A stretch of DNA of 9,506 bases from Sphingomonas paucimobilis (GTDB lineage Bacteria > Pseudomonadota > Alphaproteobacteria > Sphingomonadales > Sphingomonadaceae). The DNA is taken from positions 1-9,506 of the forward strand of contig CAMAQU010000053.1 in the NCBI GenBank assembly GCA_945860425.1, in the 5' to 3' direction. The position numbers and the translations under genes were made by a program. Below the pieces are notes generated by a model. That model was not told the origin of the DNA, made no database searches, and saw nothing but the letters and a program-made list of their open reading frames with translations. Shown here piece by piece: positions 1 to 6,430 of the stretch. Each line of letters opens with the position of its first letter. Position 1 is the first letter of the stretch.

Positions 1-749
1 GTGCGATTAAAGGTCGTCGCCCGCACATTATCGCACTTGTCGAGGAATAAGCGGGCATGCGCTTCCGGGCAGAACTCGTCATTGAGGCCCCACATGACAA
101 AGATCGGCAGCTTCAGCTCGCCAAGACGCGGACTGAGGTCTGGCGTGCGCATCCGAACCAGAACGTCCTTGGGCTGGGTGCGGGCAACGGCAAAGCGTTC
201 TTCCACCAGTGCATCGGGAATGTTCGGCACGAAGTCAGGATGCACAAGGTTGCTCACCAGCCGCTTTTGTTCGGCAAGGTTGAAATCATCACTGCCAAAG
301 CTGGAAACCATCTTTGAGATGCCCGGCATCACGAAATAGCTCTCGCGTTCGGCAACGCAGCCAGCCGCCATCAAGATCAGCTTGTCGGCAAATTCGGGAT
401 GATCGAGCGTCATCTGAATAGCGATGCCACCGCCGAGCGAGTTCCCCACAAGCGACGCCCGGTCGACGCCGTGCTGACGCAGGGCGTCATAGACGGTGTC
501 GGTGAAGAGTTGGAGCGTGTAATCTAGCCCTTCCGGCTTGGACGACGCGCCATAGCCGATCAAGTCTGGCAGGATGACGCGGAAGCCCGCATCCACGAAC
601 GCATCGATGTTTTGCCGGAAATTGGACGCACCCGACGCGCCGGGTCCGCTGCCATGGAGAAAAACCACCGCGGGGCCGCTGCCGGCTTCTGCGATATGAA
701 TGTCATATCCGCCAGCGACGGCATAGGTGGCCGTCTTGAGGTCTGCCAT
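1..749 (-). CDS. hsaD: HsaD/BphD-type meta-cleavage product hydrolase (partial, C-terminus off the left edge)
   Basis: An alpha/beta-hydrolase of the meta-cleavage-product family. By context it should hydrolyse the C-C bond of 4,9-DSHA, the ring-fission product made by HsaC, giving HIP and a 2-hydroxy-hexadienoate in the cytoplasm. I translated the minus strand from ATG at 749-747: 249 uninterrupted codons reach the window edge. Visible motifs are the oxyanion-loop HGSGPG (residues 32-37), the nucleophile elbow GNSLGG with Ser104, and the catalytic acid Asp224 in GLNDEFCP, aligning with Asp237 of BphD. Arg185 in the cap region may match the BphD active-site Arg. Family members are about 285 residues, so some 35-40 residues, including the catalytic His, lie beyond the edge. 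A modest GGCGGGA ribosome site sits 6 bases upstream, and only 13 bases separate it from hsaA, so the two are surely co-transcribed. The family is near certain; the steroid substrate is inferred from context. Confidence 0.9.
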   Translation of the reverse strand, partial: MADLKTATYAVAGGYDIHIAEAGSGPAVVFLHGSGPGASGASNFRQNIDAFVDAGFRVILPDLIGYGASSKPEGLDYTLQLFTDTVYDALRQHGVDRASLVGNSLGGGIAIQMTLDHPEFADKLILMAAGCVAERESYFVMPGISKMVSSFGSDDFNLAEQKRLVSNLVHPDFVPNIPDALVEERFAVARTQPKDVLVRMRTPDLSPRLGELKLPIFVMWGLNDEFCPEAHARLFLDKCDNVRATTFNR

Positions 750-762
750 GATCAATCCCGCC

Positions 763-1977
763 TTATAGGAACATGAAGCTGGGCGGCTGGCCCTGCATCG
801 TGCCGATGACGTCCGATGTCCGGTTTCCTGGATCATTGGCGACATGAGCGCGCCCAGCGTGGAGATCCAACCAAGGCTGGAGGATTTCGCTTGACATGTA
901 GATGGCACGGCCACCCAGCAGCTGTACGATTTCATCGACAAGGTCCGCAATGCGACGCACCACGGTGGATGAGTTGTAGGTAAACAAGGCGCGCTTTTCC
1001 ATCGGGATGGGCTCACCGCGACCGGCAAGCTCCATCAGTTCCTCAAAAGTGACGCGCAACGTCAGTTCCATTTCCAGCACCTGCGCATGGGCCTTTGCAA
1101 TGGCGGCGTGCAGAATGGGGTCTGCTTTGGCGGCTTTGCCGGTGTTCGTGGACACGCGATCATTCATAATATTGATCGCCGCGTTGATGGCGGCGCGCGC
1201 CCCACCAAAGGCCGCCGTCGACACCGACCGCGTAAACACCTGCGCCCATGGCAGGTTATAGAGAGGGCCATCATTCACTTCTTGGCCCGGATTTTGGCAG
1301 AGGAATCCATCGACGGACCGGTGGGTCCGATAGTCAGGGACAAAGACACGGTCGACGACGACGTCAAAGCTTCCCGTGCCTTGCAGACCAAATGTGTCCC
1401 AAGTCCCTTCAATGATTTCATAATCACTGCGCGGCAGCAGGAAGGTCCGCATATCGGGCGGACCACCCTCTTCGGTCGGCGGGATCATTGACCCGAGCAA
1501 GACCCAGCCGCAGTGCGTTGATCCTGTTGAAAATCCCCAGCGACCTGAAAGGTAGAATCCACCCTCCGCATGCTCAACCTTGCCAACAGGTTGATAGGTT
1601 GATGCGACAAGCATCGAACTATCGTCACCCCAGACTTCGCGCTGTGCCTGATCGTGGAAGAGGGCGAGTTCATATGGGTGGCATCCGACCACACCATACA
1701 TCCAACCGGTCGACATGCAGCCTTCGGCCAAAAGCTTCTGCACGTCGAAGAAAACATTGGGATGCATTTCATAGCCGCCCCAGCGCTTTGGCTGGAGAAT
1801 GCGGAAGAAGCCTGCTTCCTTCATCTCGGCGATCGTTTCCACCGAGACATTGAAATTTTTGACGCAATCGCGTGCCCGAGATTTAAGTGTCGGGATCATC
1901 GCCCGCGCGCGATCAACCAACTCTTGGGGCGTTGGAACGAGTCCTGCTTGGGTCTTTAGTGAAACGACGCTGGCCAT
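763..1977 (-). CDS. hsaA: HsaA-type flavin-dependent 3-HSA hydroxylase, oxygenase component
   Basis: Two-component flavin monooxygenase with the acyl-CoA dehydrogenase fold. HsaA uses reduced flavin from a partner reductase (HsaB, not in this window) to ortho-hydroxylate the phenolic ring of 3-HSA, giving the catechol 3,4-DHSA. The 404-residue product is close to M. tuberculosis HsaA (about 394). Recognisable segments in order are LQPKRWGG (61-68), STGW (89-92), GRWGFSTG (145-152), GLQGTGS (197-203), and a C-terminal WLDLHAGRAHVANDP block (369-383) whose His-rich pattern is typical of HsaA-like hydroxylases and absent from true acyl-CoA dehydrogenases. The frame is open upstream to an ATG at 2052, which would add 25 basic residues. 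I prefer 1977 because a perfect AGGAGG lies 6 bases before it and the family starts here. It heads the leftward hsaA-hsaD unit. A homologous hydroxylase acting on another phenolic steroid intermediate cannot be excluded. Confidence 0.92.
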   Translation of the reverse strand: MASVVSLKTQAGLVPTPQELVDRARAMIPTLKSRARDCVKNFNVSVETIAEMKEAGFFRILQPKRWGGYEMHPNVFFDVQKLLAEGCMSTGWMYGVVGCHPYELALFHDQAQREVWGDDSSMLVASTYQPVGKVEHAEGGFYLSGRWGFSTGSTHCGWVLLGSMIPPTEEGGPPDMRTFLLPRSDYEIIEGTWDTFGLQGTGSFDVVVDRVFVPDYRTHRSVDGFLCQNPGQEVNDGPLYNLPWAQVFTRSVSTAAFGGARAAINAAINIMNDRVSTNTGKAAKADPILHAAIAKAHAQVLEMELTLRVTFEELMELAGRGEPIPMEKRALFTYNSSTVVRRIADLVDEIVQLLGGRAIYMSSEILQPWLDLHAGRAHVANDPGNRTSDVIGTMQGQPPSFMFL

Positions 1978-1983
1978 GGCGAG

Positions 1984-1989
1984 CCTCCT
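1984..1989 (-). promoter_or_regulatory. Shine-Dalgarno site that fixes the hsaA start
   Basis: AGGAGG on the minus strand, 6 bases before the ATG at 1977-1975. It is a perfect anti-16S match at ideal spacing. It sits inside the longer open frame that begins at 2052, which argues that the upstream ATG is not the real start. The segment just before 2052 is rich in A on the minus strand and has no comparable site. Confidence 0.8.
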
Positions 1990-2071
1990 CTTCCTGATAC
2001 AGTCCCGACTCGCCTCGAGGGCGATAAGGGCATTCGTAATTTTTTTTGTCATTGAATACGCAAATCGTCAA

Positions 2072-2098
2072 TTGAAAACCGGTAATACGTCCTATAAT
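2072..2098 (+). promoter_or_regulatory. Candidate sigma-70-like promoter for the plus-strand operon
   Basis: TTGAAA (2072-2077) as a -35 box and a perfect TATAAT (2093-2098) as a -10 box. The spacer is 15 bases, shorter than the usual 17, which weakens the call or suggests an activator-dependent promoter. Transcription would start near 2105, giving a leader of about 57 bases before the TTG start at 2162. The -35 overlaps the TCAATTGA palindrome, so a repressor bound there could block polymerase. Confidence 0.4.
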
Positions 2099-2142
2099 GC
2101 GTAATTTATTGGCTGGCTCTCCGCGATTCAGTGGAAGTCGCC

Positions 2143-2150
2143 AGAGGGGA
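2143..2150 (+). promoter_or_regulatory. Ribosome binding site of the SDR gene (supports the TTG start)
   Basis: AGAGGGGA, 11 bases before the TTG at 2162-2164. Spacing is a little long, but there is no ATG or GTG start in frame closer to it, and the protein's Rossmann strand begins only 12 residues after the TTG, as usual for this family. Confidence 0.5.
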
Positions 2151-2161
2151 TATACGCGATT

Positions 2162-2929
2162 TTGACTCAGCAGGTAACTTACGACTTTCGCGGGCAGGTA
2201 GCGATCGTGACGGGTGGAACGCGCGGCTTGGGTCGCGTGGTTGCAGAGCGCTTGGCAAAGGCTGGCTGTGCGGTCGCAGTTTGTGGTCGCAACGAGCCAG
2301 TTGACTTGCCGGAGAATATTACCTTCTACAAGGCTGACATTCGCGATGCAGAGCAGGCGAAGGCGTTCGTTGATGCTGTTGCGCGTGCATTTGGTCGCGT
2401 CGATATTCTTGTCAACAATGCGGGGGGCGGTCCCGCTTCTGCGATCGAAAGCGCCAGTCCGCGGTTCATTGACGCTATCCTGAAGCTCAATCTTGTTGGT
2501 CCGCTGTACATGTCGCAGGCCGTTTATCCCTATATGAAGGCGCAAAAGGGTGGCAGCATCGCGAACATCGCCAGCGTGTCTGGCGCGCGCCCTTCACCGG
2601 GAACGACTTTATATGGCGCCGCCAAAGCAGGGCTAATCAACCTTACACAGAGCTTGGCGCAGGAATGGGGCGCTGATGGTATTCGGGTCAACGCGATCGT
2701 AGCTGGTCTTATGTCGACAGAGAATGCCGAAGAAACTTACGGCGACGCGGAGGCTCAGGCGGCAGTAGGGCGGTCCATGCCGCTCGGTCGCATGGGCGTT
2801 GGGGATGATCTGGCTGGTGCTGTCATGTGGCTCAGTTCCAACGATGCGGCTTGGGTCAGTGGTGCACGGCTGCAGGTCGATGGTGGCGGTGAACGCCCCT
2901 ATTTTCTTGATTTGGTAAAGGGAGGCTAA
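2162..2929 (+). CDS. Short-chain dehydrogenase/reductase (SDR), probable steroid-intermediate dehydrogenase
   Basis: Classical 255-residue SDR. It carries the cofactor motif TGGTRGLG (17-24), the NNAG motif (85-88), and the catalytic set Asn110, Ser138, Tyr151 and Lys155 (YGAAK). Arg43 just after the second strand suggests a preference for NADP(H), though this is only a rule of thumb. It begins with TTG, and the next gene follows after 5 bases. As first gene of an operon with HsaC, IpdAB and EchA20, it most likely oxidises or reduces a hydroxyl/keto group on a ring or side chain. Candidates are the 5-hydroxyl of the HIC-CoA intermediate (the IpdF role in mycobacteria), a 3-hydroxyacyl-CoA during side-chain shortening, or a substituent specific to bile acids. 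Sequence alone does not decide among these, so no symbol is given. Confidence 0.88.
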   Translation: MTQQVTYDFRGQVAIVTGGTRGLGRVVAERLAKAGCAVAVCGRNEPVDLPENITFYKADIRDAEQAKAFVDAVARAFGRVDILVNNAGGGPASAIESASPRFIDAILKLNLVGPLYMSQAVYPYMKAQKGGSIANIASVSGARPSPGTTLYGAAKAGLINLTQSLAQEWGADGIRVNAIVAGLMSTENAEETYGDAEAQAAVGRSMPLGRMGVGDDLAGAVMWLSSNDAAWVSGARLQVDGGGERPYFLDLVKGG

Positions 2930-2934
2930 GGCCG

Positions 2935-3849
2935 ATGGGCGTAAAGGCGCTTGGCTATGTCGTTATCGAAACGGCACAACCTGAAAAATGGGATGAATTC
3001 CTGACACAAGTTGCGGGTGTGATGCGGGCGAATGACGCAGCAGACGGCGCGGCTTTGTACCGCATTGACCAGCGACCCTTCCGGTTTCGACTTGAGCGCT
3101 CCAGCCGGGAATGGTGTGCGGCCGCTGGCTATGAGGTAGCTGATCTTGCGACACTCGATGCTCTGGCATCAGCCGTTGCTGCCGCAGGTCGTCCCGTTGA
3201 GCGGATGTCGCCCGAACTTGCTGCGCTTCGCTGCGTTTCGCATGGCTTGCGCACAAGTGACCCTGCAGGAAATGGTCTTGAGTTTTATTGCGGAGATAGC
3301 ACGACCGACGTGCCCTTCGTCTCTCCGCAAGGCATTTCCCACTTTGTGACTGGCGAGTTGGGCATGGGCCACGCAGTTTTCTCCGCACCGAATTTTGATG
3401 AAACCGTTGCCTTTTATTGCGACGTCATTGGCTTTCGCCAGTCAGACATGCCGCGCTTCAACCTTTTTGGGCCGGATGGGCCATCGATGGGCTTTGCCTT
3501 TCTCCATGCCGATAATGGCCGCCATCACAGCATCGCTTTTGGCGAAGGGCCAGTTCCGCCATCAGGCTTGGTCCACATTATGCTCGAATATCCAAACCTG
3601 ATTGATGTCGGGAAGGCGCATGACCGGATGAAGCAGTTGGGCTATGTGGAATCAGCAACGCTCGGCCGCCACTATAATGACGAAACGACGGGGTTTTATG
3701 TGCAGACACCCGGTGGGTTCGACATGGAAATTGGGTATGACAGTCTCGTGATTGATCCCGACACTTGGGTCACAACGCGGCATGAAGGGATCAGTCTCTG
3801 GGGGCACGAATGGGCCTGGCAGAAGGCCATGAAGGAAGCGCAATCCTAA
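2935..3849 (+). CDS. hsaC: HsaC-type extradiol (meta-cleavage) catechol dioxygenase
   Basis: Type I, two-domain extradiol dioxygenase of the vicinal-oxygen-chelate fold. It should cleave the steroid catechol 3,4-DHSA with O2 to 4,9-DSHA. The 304 residues match the BphC/HsaC length (about 300). The C-terminal catalytic domain shows the non-haem Fe(II) triad: His146 in LGMGHAVF, His214 in LVHIMLEY and Glu265 in GFDMEIGY. Second-shell residues are also in place: the His197-His198 pair, His246 in LGRHYND and Tyr255. The N-terminal domain (about 1-130) is the degenerate non-metal copy. GGGAGG (2920-2925) lies 9 bases before the ATG, inside the end of the SDR gene. Its stop overlaps the ipdA start (TAATG), so translation is coupled. 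Notably it is separated from hsaA and hsaD, which lie on the opposite strand, although the three act consecutively. Family certain; steroid substrate inferred from neighbours. Confidence 0.93.
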   Translation: MGVKALGYVVIETAQPEKWDEFLTQVAGVMRANDAADGAALYRIDQRPFRFRLERSSREWCAAAGYEVADLATLDALASAVAAAGRPVERMSPELAALRCVSHGLRTSDPAGNGLEFYCGDSTTDVPFVSPQGISHFVTGELGMGHAVFSAPNFDETVAFYCDVIGFRQSDMPRFNLFGPDGPSMGFAFLHADNGRHHSIAFGEGPVPPSGLVHIMLEYPNLIDVGKAHDRMKQLGYVESATLGRHYNDETTGFYVQTPGGFDMEIGYDSLVIDPDTWVTTRHEGISLWGHEWAWQKAMKEAQS

Positions 3850-4727
3850 TGCTGGACAAACGTATGACTGCGGCGGAGATCGTCGCCCAACTGTCTGATG
3901 GGATGACCATTGGGATTGGTGGCTGGGGCCCGCGGCGCAAGCCGATGGCACTGGTGCGCGAGATTCTGCGTTCCGACCTAAAGGACCTTACCATCGTTGC
4001 TTATGGCGGTGCAGATGTCGGGATGCTGTGCGCGGCGGGCAAAGTGAAAAAGCTTGTCTTTGCCTTTGTGTCGCTCGACGCGATCCCGCTCGAGCCTTGG
4101 TTCCGAAAGGCCCGTGAAGCCGGGCAGCTAGAGGTTCTGGAGGTCGATGAAGGCATGTTCCAATGGGGCCTGAAAGCGGCCGCATTTGGCCTGTCATTCC
4201 TTCCGACCCGTGTTGGTCTCGGCACAGATTTGGCGGCTCTTGGTGGCCTGAAAACCATCACATCACCTTATGCCGATGCCGAAACACTGATCGCAATGCC
4301 CGCGCTGAAACTTGATGCCGCGCTGATCCATGTCAACCGGTCCGACTGGCGCGGCAACGTGCAGGTCTTTGGTCCGGACGTCTATTATGACGAATGGTTC
4401 GCAAAGGCCGCCACCAAGGCCTATGTCAGTTGCGAAGAACTGGTCGATCGGATGGAAGACCATTATCCCGAAGATGCGCAGTTCAACCTGTTTGAGCGGT
4501 GCTTCGTGACAGGTGTCGTCGAACTGTCCGGTGGCGCGCACCCAAGCTCAATGCCCCCGCATTATGGTTGGGACATGAAGGCATTTAAGGCCTATGCCGA
4601 TGCTGCCAAAGACCCGGGCGATTGGTCTGGTGTTGCTGATCGTTTCGTCGGCGCAAGCGAAGCTGACTATTTGAATTCCATTGGCGGAAAGGAGGCGGTT
4701 GCGGCTCTCCCGCTGCCGATTTTCTGA
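3849..4727 (+). CDS. ipdA: IpdA, alpha subunit of the COCHEA-CoA ring-cleaving hydrolase
   Basis: Class I CoA-transferase-like alpha subunit (292 residues from this start). In M. tuberculosis IpdAB is not a transferase but a hydrolase that opens the last steroid ring (ring C) of COCHEA-CoA. The N-terminus closely resembles my recollection of mycobacterial IpdA: DKR (3-5), GMTIGIGGWG (18-27), RRKPMA (29-34), AILRSD-like block to 43, YGG (52-54), CAAGKVKK (61-68) and FVSLD (73-77). Glu101 in VDEGM (99-103) is the likely counterpart of the catalytic Glu reported for IpdA (Glu105 there, from memory). An in-frame ATG at 3810 lies within hsaC; I choose 3849 because it forms the TAATG overlap with hsaC, has AAGGAA at 3832-3837, and gives the family length. 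The stop overlaps the ipdB start by one base (TGATG), fitting equal subunit synthesis. Confidence 0.94.
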   Translation: MLDKRMTAAEIVAQLSDGMTIGIGGWGPRRKPMALVREILRSDLKDLTIVAYGGADVGMLCAAGKVKKLVFAFVSLDAIPLEPWFRKAREAGQLEVLEVDEGMFQWGLKAAAFGLSFLPTRVGLGTDLAALGGLKTITSPYADAETLIAMPALKLDAALIHVNRSDWRGNVQVFGPDVYYDEWFAKAATKAYVSCEELVDRMEDHYPEDAQFNLFERCFVTGVVELSGGAHPSSMPPHYGWDMKAFKAYADAAKDPGDWSGVADRFVGASEADYLNSIGGKEAVAALPLPIF

Positions 4728-5518
4728 TGACTGAAGTTACTCTTGCAGAATTGTGTATTTACGCAGCATCCGAAGCCTTCAGAGGCAATGGTGAAATCGT
4801 TGCGACAGGGGTCGGCCCGGTGCCGCGCCTTGGGGCGGGTCTTGCGAAGCTGACACACACGCCCGAACTGATGATGACGGATGGCGAATGCTATCTTGTT
4901 GAACAGCCGGTGCCGTTGGGGCCACGCAATTATGATGACCGTAAGAAGGCGGGTTATTTGCCATTCTCACGCTTTTTCGACAGTGCTGTGTGGACCGGGC
5001 GTCGCCATGCTATGGTGACGCCGACGCAGATTGACCGATTTGGGCAGATCAACCTGTCTCAATTGGGTGGCACGCATAAACAGCCCAAGACGCAGATGCT
5101 TGGCGTTCGGGGGTTTCCCGGAAACACCATTTACCACCCGAACAGCTTCTTCTTCCCATCGCACACCACACGCGTCTTCGTTGAAGGTGAAGTGGATATG
5201 GTGTCGGGTGTCGGCTATAATCCGGCCAAGCGCATCCCCGGCGGCAATTACACGGGCGTCGCGCTGAAAAAGATCATCACCAACCTGTGCGTTATGGATT
5301 TCGGCGGGGCCGGCAACGCCATTCGCGTCGTCTCGCTGCATCCCGGCGCAACATTTGACGAGGTACAGGCCGCAACTGGCTTTCCATTGGAAAAGGGGAA
5401 TGTTGTCGAAACGCCCTTGCCGGATGCTGAGGCACTTGCGATCATCTCGCAGCTTGACCCCCATAATATCCGGGCAAGCGTCATCAAAGATAATCCGCCC
5501 GCCCAACGGGTGAGCTGA
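4727..5518 (+). CDS. ipdB: IpdB, beta subunit of the COCHEA-CoA ring-cleaving hydrolase
   Basis: Class I CoA-transferase-like beta subunit of 263 residues, slightly longer than mycobacterial IpdB (about 250). It pairs with IpdA to form the hydrolase for ring C. Visible features are GVGPVPRLGA (28-37), MMTDGECYL (49-57) at the place where true CoA-transferases carry the catalytic Glu loop, QIDRFGQIN (101-109), a strand-turn typical of the beta fold, and GVRGFPGN (126-133). The last 15 or so residues look like a loose tail. The start ATG shares a base with the ipdA TGA, so the pair is translationally coupled. The combination with an IpdA that carries the GGWGPRRKP signature makes an ordinary 3-oxoacid CoA-transferase unlikely. 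Confidence 0.93.
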   Translation: MTEVTLAELCIYAASEAFRGNGEIVATGVGPVPRLGAGLAKLTHTPELMMTDGECYLVEQPVPLGPRNYDDRKKAGYLPFSRFFDSAVWTGRRHAMVTPTQIDRFGQINLSQLGGTHKQPKTQMLGVRGFPGNTIYHPNSFFFPSHTTRVFVEGEVDMVSGVGYNPAKRIPGGNYTGVALKKIITNLCVMDFGGAGNAIRVVSLHPGATFDEVQAATGFPLEKGNVVETPLPDAEALAIISQLDPHNIRASVIKDNPPAQRVS

Positions 5519-5531
5519 GGAGAGGCTGCAC

Positions 5532-6425
5532 ATGAGCGATCTGGTTACACCCAAGAGCGTCGACATAAATTATGAGACGGAGACGCCGATCCTCTACGAA
5601 GTGATCGATAACGTCGCTTGGATCACGATGGATCGTCCGGCGTTCAACAACGCCCAAAACGGTCAGATGACCTACGCGCTCGACGATGCCTTCAATCGGG
5701 CGGTTCAGGATGATGCGGTGCGCTGCATTGTTCTTGCCGGCAATGGCAAGCATTTTTCCGCCGGGCATGACATCGGGACGCCGGGCCGCGATCTTCATCA
5801 CGAATTTGATAAGCGCCTCATGTTAGCGCCACACACCAACAAGCCTGCGGCTGAACTGCTCTACACGCGCGAGCAGGAGCAATATTTGGGGATGTGCCGC
5901 CGCTGGCGCGATATCCCGAAGCCAACCATTGCGATGGTGCAGGGTGCGTGCATCGCGGGCGGCCTTATGCTCGCTTGGGTCTGTGACCTCATCGTCGCTT
6001 CGGAAGACGCGTTCTTTCAGGATCCGGTCAATCCGCTGATGGGCATCCCCGGCGTCGAATACTTCGCTCATGGCTTTGAACTTCCGACGCGCGTGGCCAA
6101 GGAATTCCTTCTTCTTGGGGAGCGGATGAGCGCAGAACGCGCCTATTCCTTTGGCATGGTCAACAAGGTTGTCCCGCGTGACGAGCTTCGCGAAGCAACG
6201 GCTGCTTGGGCCAATAAGCTCGCCAAACAGGGCCGTCTCGGAAACTGGCTGACCAAACAGTCGATCAACCATGTTGAGGAACTGCGGGGCAAACGCTCGG
6301 CTATGGATACTGTTTTCCACATGCATCATTTCGCCCATGCCCAGAATGATCTGGTGACAGGTGACTCCATCGGGGGCGTCAGCGGGAAGTCTGCGGCGTC
6401 GGCGAACAAGTCGGAGGCTAAATAG
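5532..6425 (+). CDS. Crotonase-superfamily protein lacking the two canonical catalytic glutamates
   Basis: Enoyl-CoA hydratase/isomerase fold, 297 residues. The oxyanion-hole segments are present: FSAGHDIG (75-82) and IAGGLMLAWVCD (141-152). At the positions of rat hydratase Glu144 and Glu164, with identical spacing, this protein has Met146 and Val166, so a standard water addition is doubtful. A conserved-looking PGVEYF block (173-178, Glu176) may supply the acid/base instead; I recall similar blocks in other annotated enoyl-CoA hydratases. Residues 83-120 form a long His/Arg-rich insertion, and the C-terminus ends in a low-complexity Ser/Ala/Lys tail from about 283. AGGAGAGG lies 6 bases before the ATG. 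Located between ipdB and ipdC, it probably acts on a CoA-bound HIP derivative (a hydratase step, the ScdD role in Comamonas, is one candidate). An isomerase, C-C hydrolase or accessory role is equally possible. Confidence 0.87.
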   Translation: MSDLVTPKSVDINYETETPILYEVIDNVAWITMDRPAFNNAQNGQMTYALDDAFNRAVQDDAVRCIVLAGNGKHFSAGHDIGTPGRDLHHEFDKRLMLAPHTNKPAAELLYTREQEQYLGMCRRWRDIPKPTIAMVQGACIAGGLMLAWVCDLIVASEDAFFQDPVNPLMGIPGVEYFAHGFELPTRVAKEFLLLGERMSAERAYSFGMVNKVVPRDELREATAAWANKLAKQGRLGNWLTKQSINHVEELRGKRSAMDTVFHMHHFAHAQNDLVTGDSIGGVSGKSAASANKSEAK

Positions 6426-6430
6426 GCCAG

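Larger units (their letters stand above)
1978..2161. promoter_or_regulatory. Divergent control region between the hsaA-hsaD unit and the plus-strand operon
   Basis: This 184-base gap is the only sizeable non-coding stretch and must carry promoters for both directions. It is clearly AT-richer than its surroundings between about 2034 and 2110. Visible elements are an 8-base palindrome TCAATTGA (2068-2075); a near-direct repeat, GTCATTGAA (2048-2056) and GTCAATTGAA (2067-2076); AATACG at 2055-2060 and 2084-2089; the related inverted form GCGTAATT (2099-2106) and CGTAATT (2035-2041); and an ACCGGT palindrome (2078-2083). These could be operator half-sites for a TetR- or other-family steroid regulator, but none matches the KstR2 motif as I know it (AnCAAGnnCTTGnT). 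No RNA gene or riboswitch is recognisable. Confidence 0.6.

Noticed and set aside
1..339. Plus-strand open frames of 112 and 86 codons at the left end
   Set aside because: They lie antisense to the clear HsaD-type hydrolase, have no recognisable motif and no ribosome site of note.
763..1977. Ordinary acyl-CoA dehydrogenase
   Set aside because: The C-terminal DLHAGRAHVANDP block and the WGFSTG segment belong to HsaA-like flavin monooxygenases; the neighbour HsaD agrees.
2040..2047. Run of eight T residues as a terminator
   Set aside because: The nearest inverted repeat (CGCC/GGCG at 2011-2023) is only four pairs and 16 bases away, and a terminator here would sit between diverging genes with nothing to terminate.
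2113..2144. CTGGC/GCCAG inverted repeat in the operon leader as a riboswitch or attenuator
   Set aside because: Five pairs with a 22-base loop is within chance, and no known riboswitch core or leader peptide is visible.
1913..2545. Minus-strand frame of 210 codons covering the control region and the start of the SDR gene
   Set aside because: It overlaps the hsaA start and the SDR in another frame, is rich in Arg/Cys/His with no motif, and would conflict with both real genes.
3849..5518. IpdA/IpdB as an ordinary 3-oxoacid CoA-transferase
   Set aside because: The GGWGPRRKP and DEGM signatures and the company of EchA20 and IpdC match the ring-cleaving hydrolase branch.
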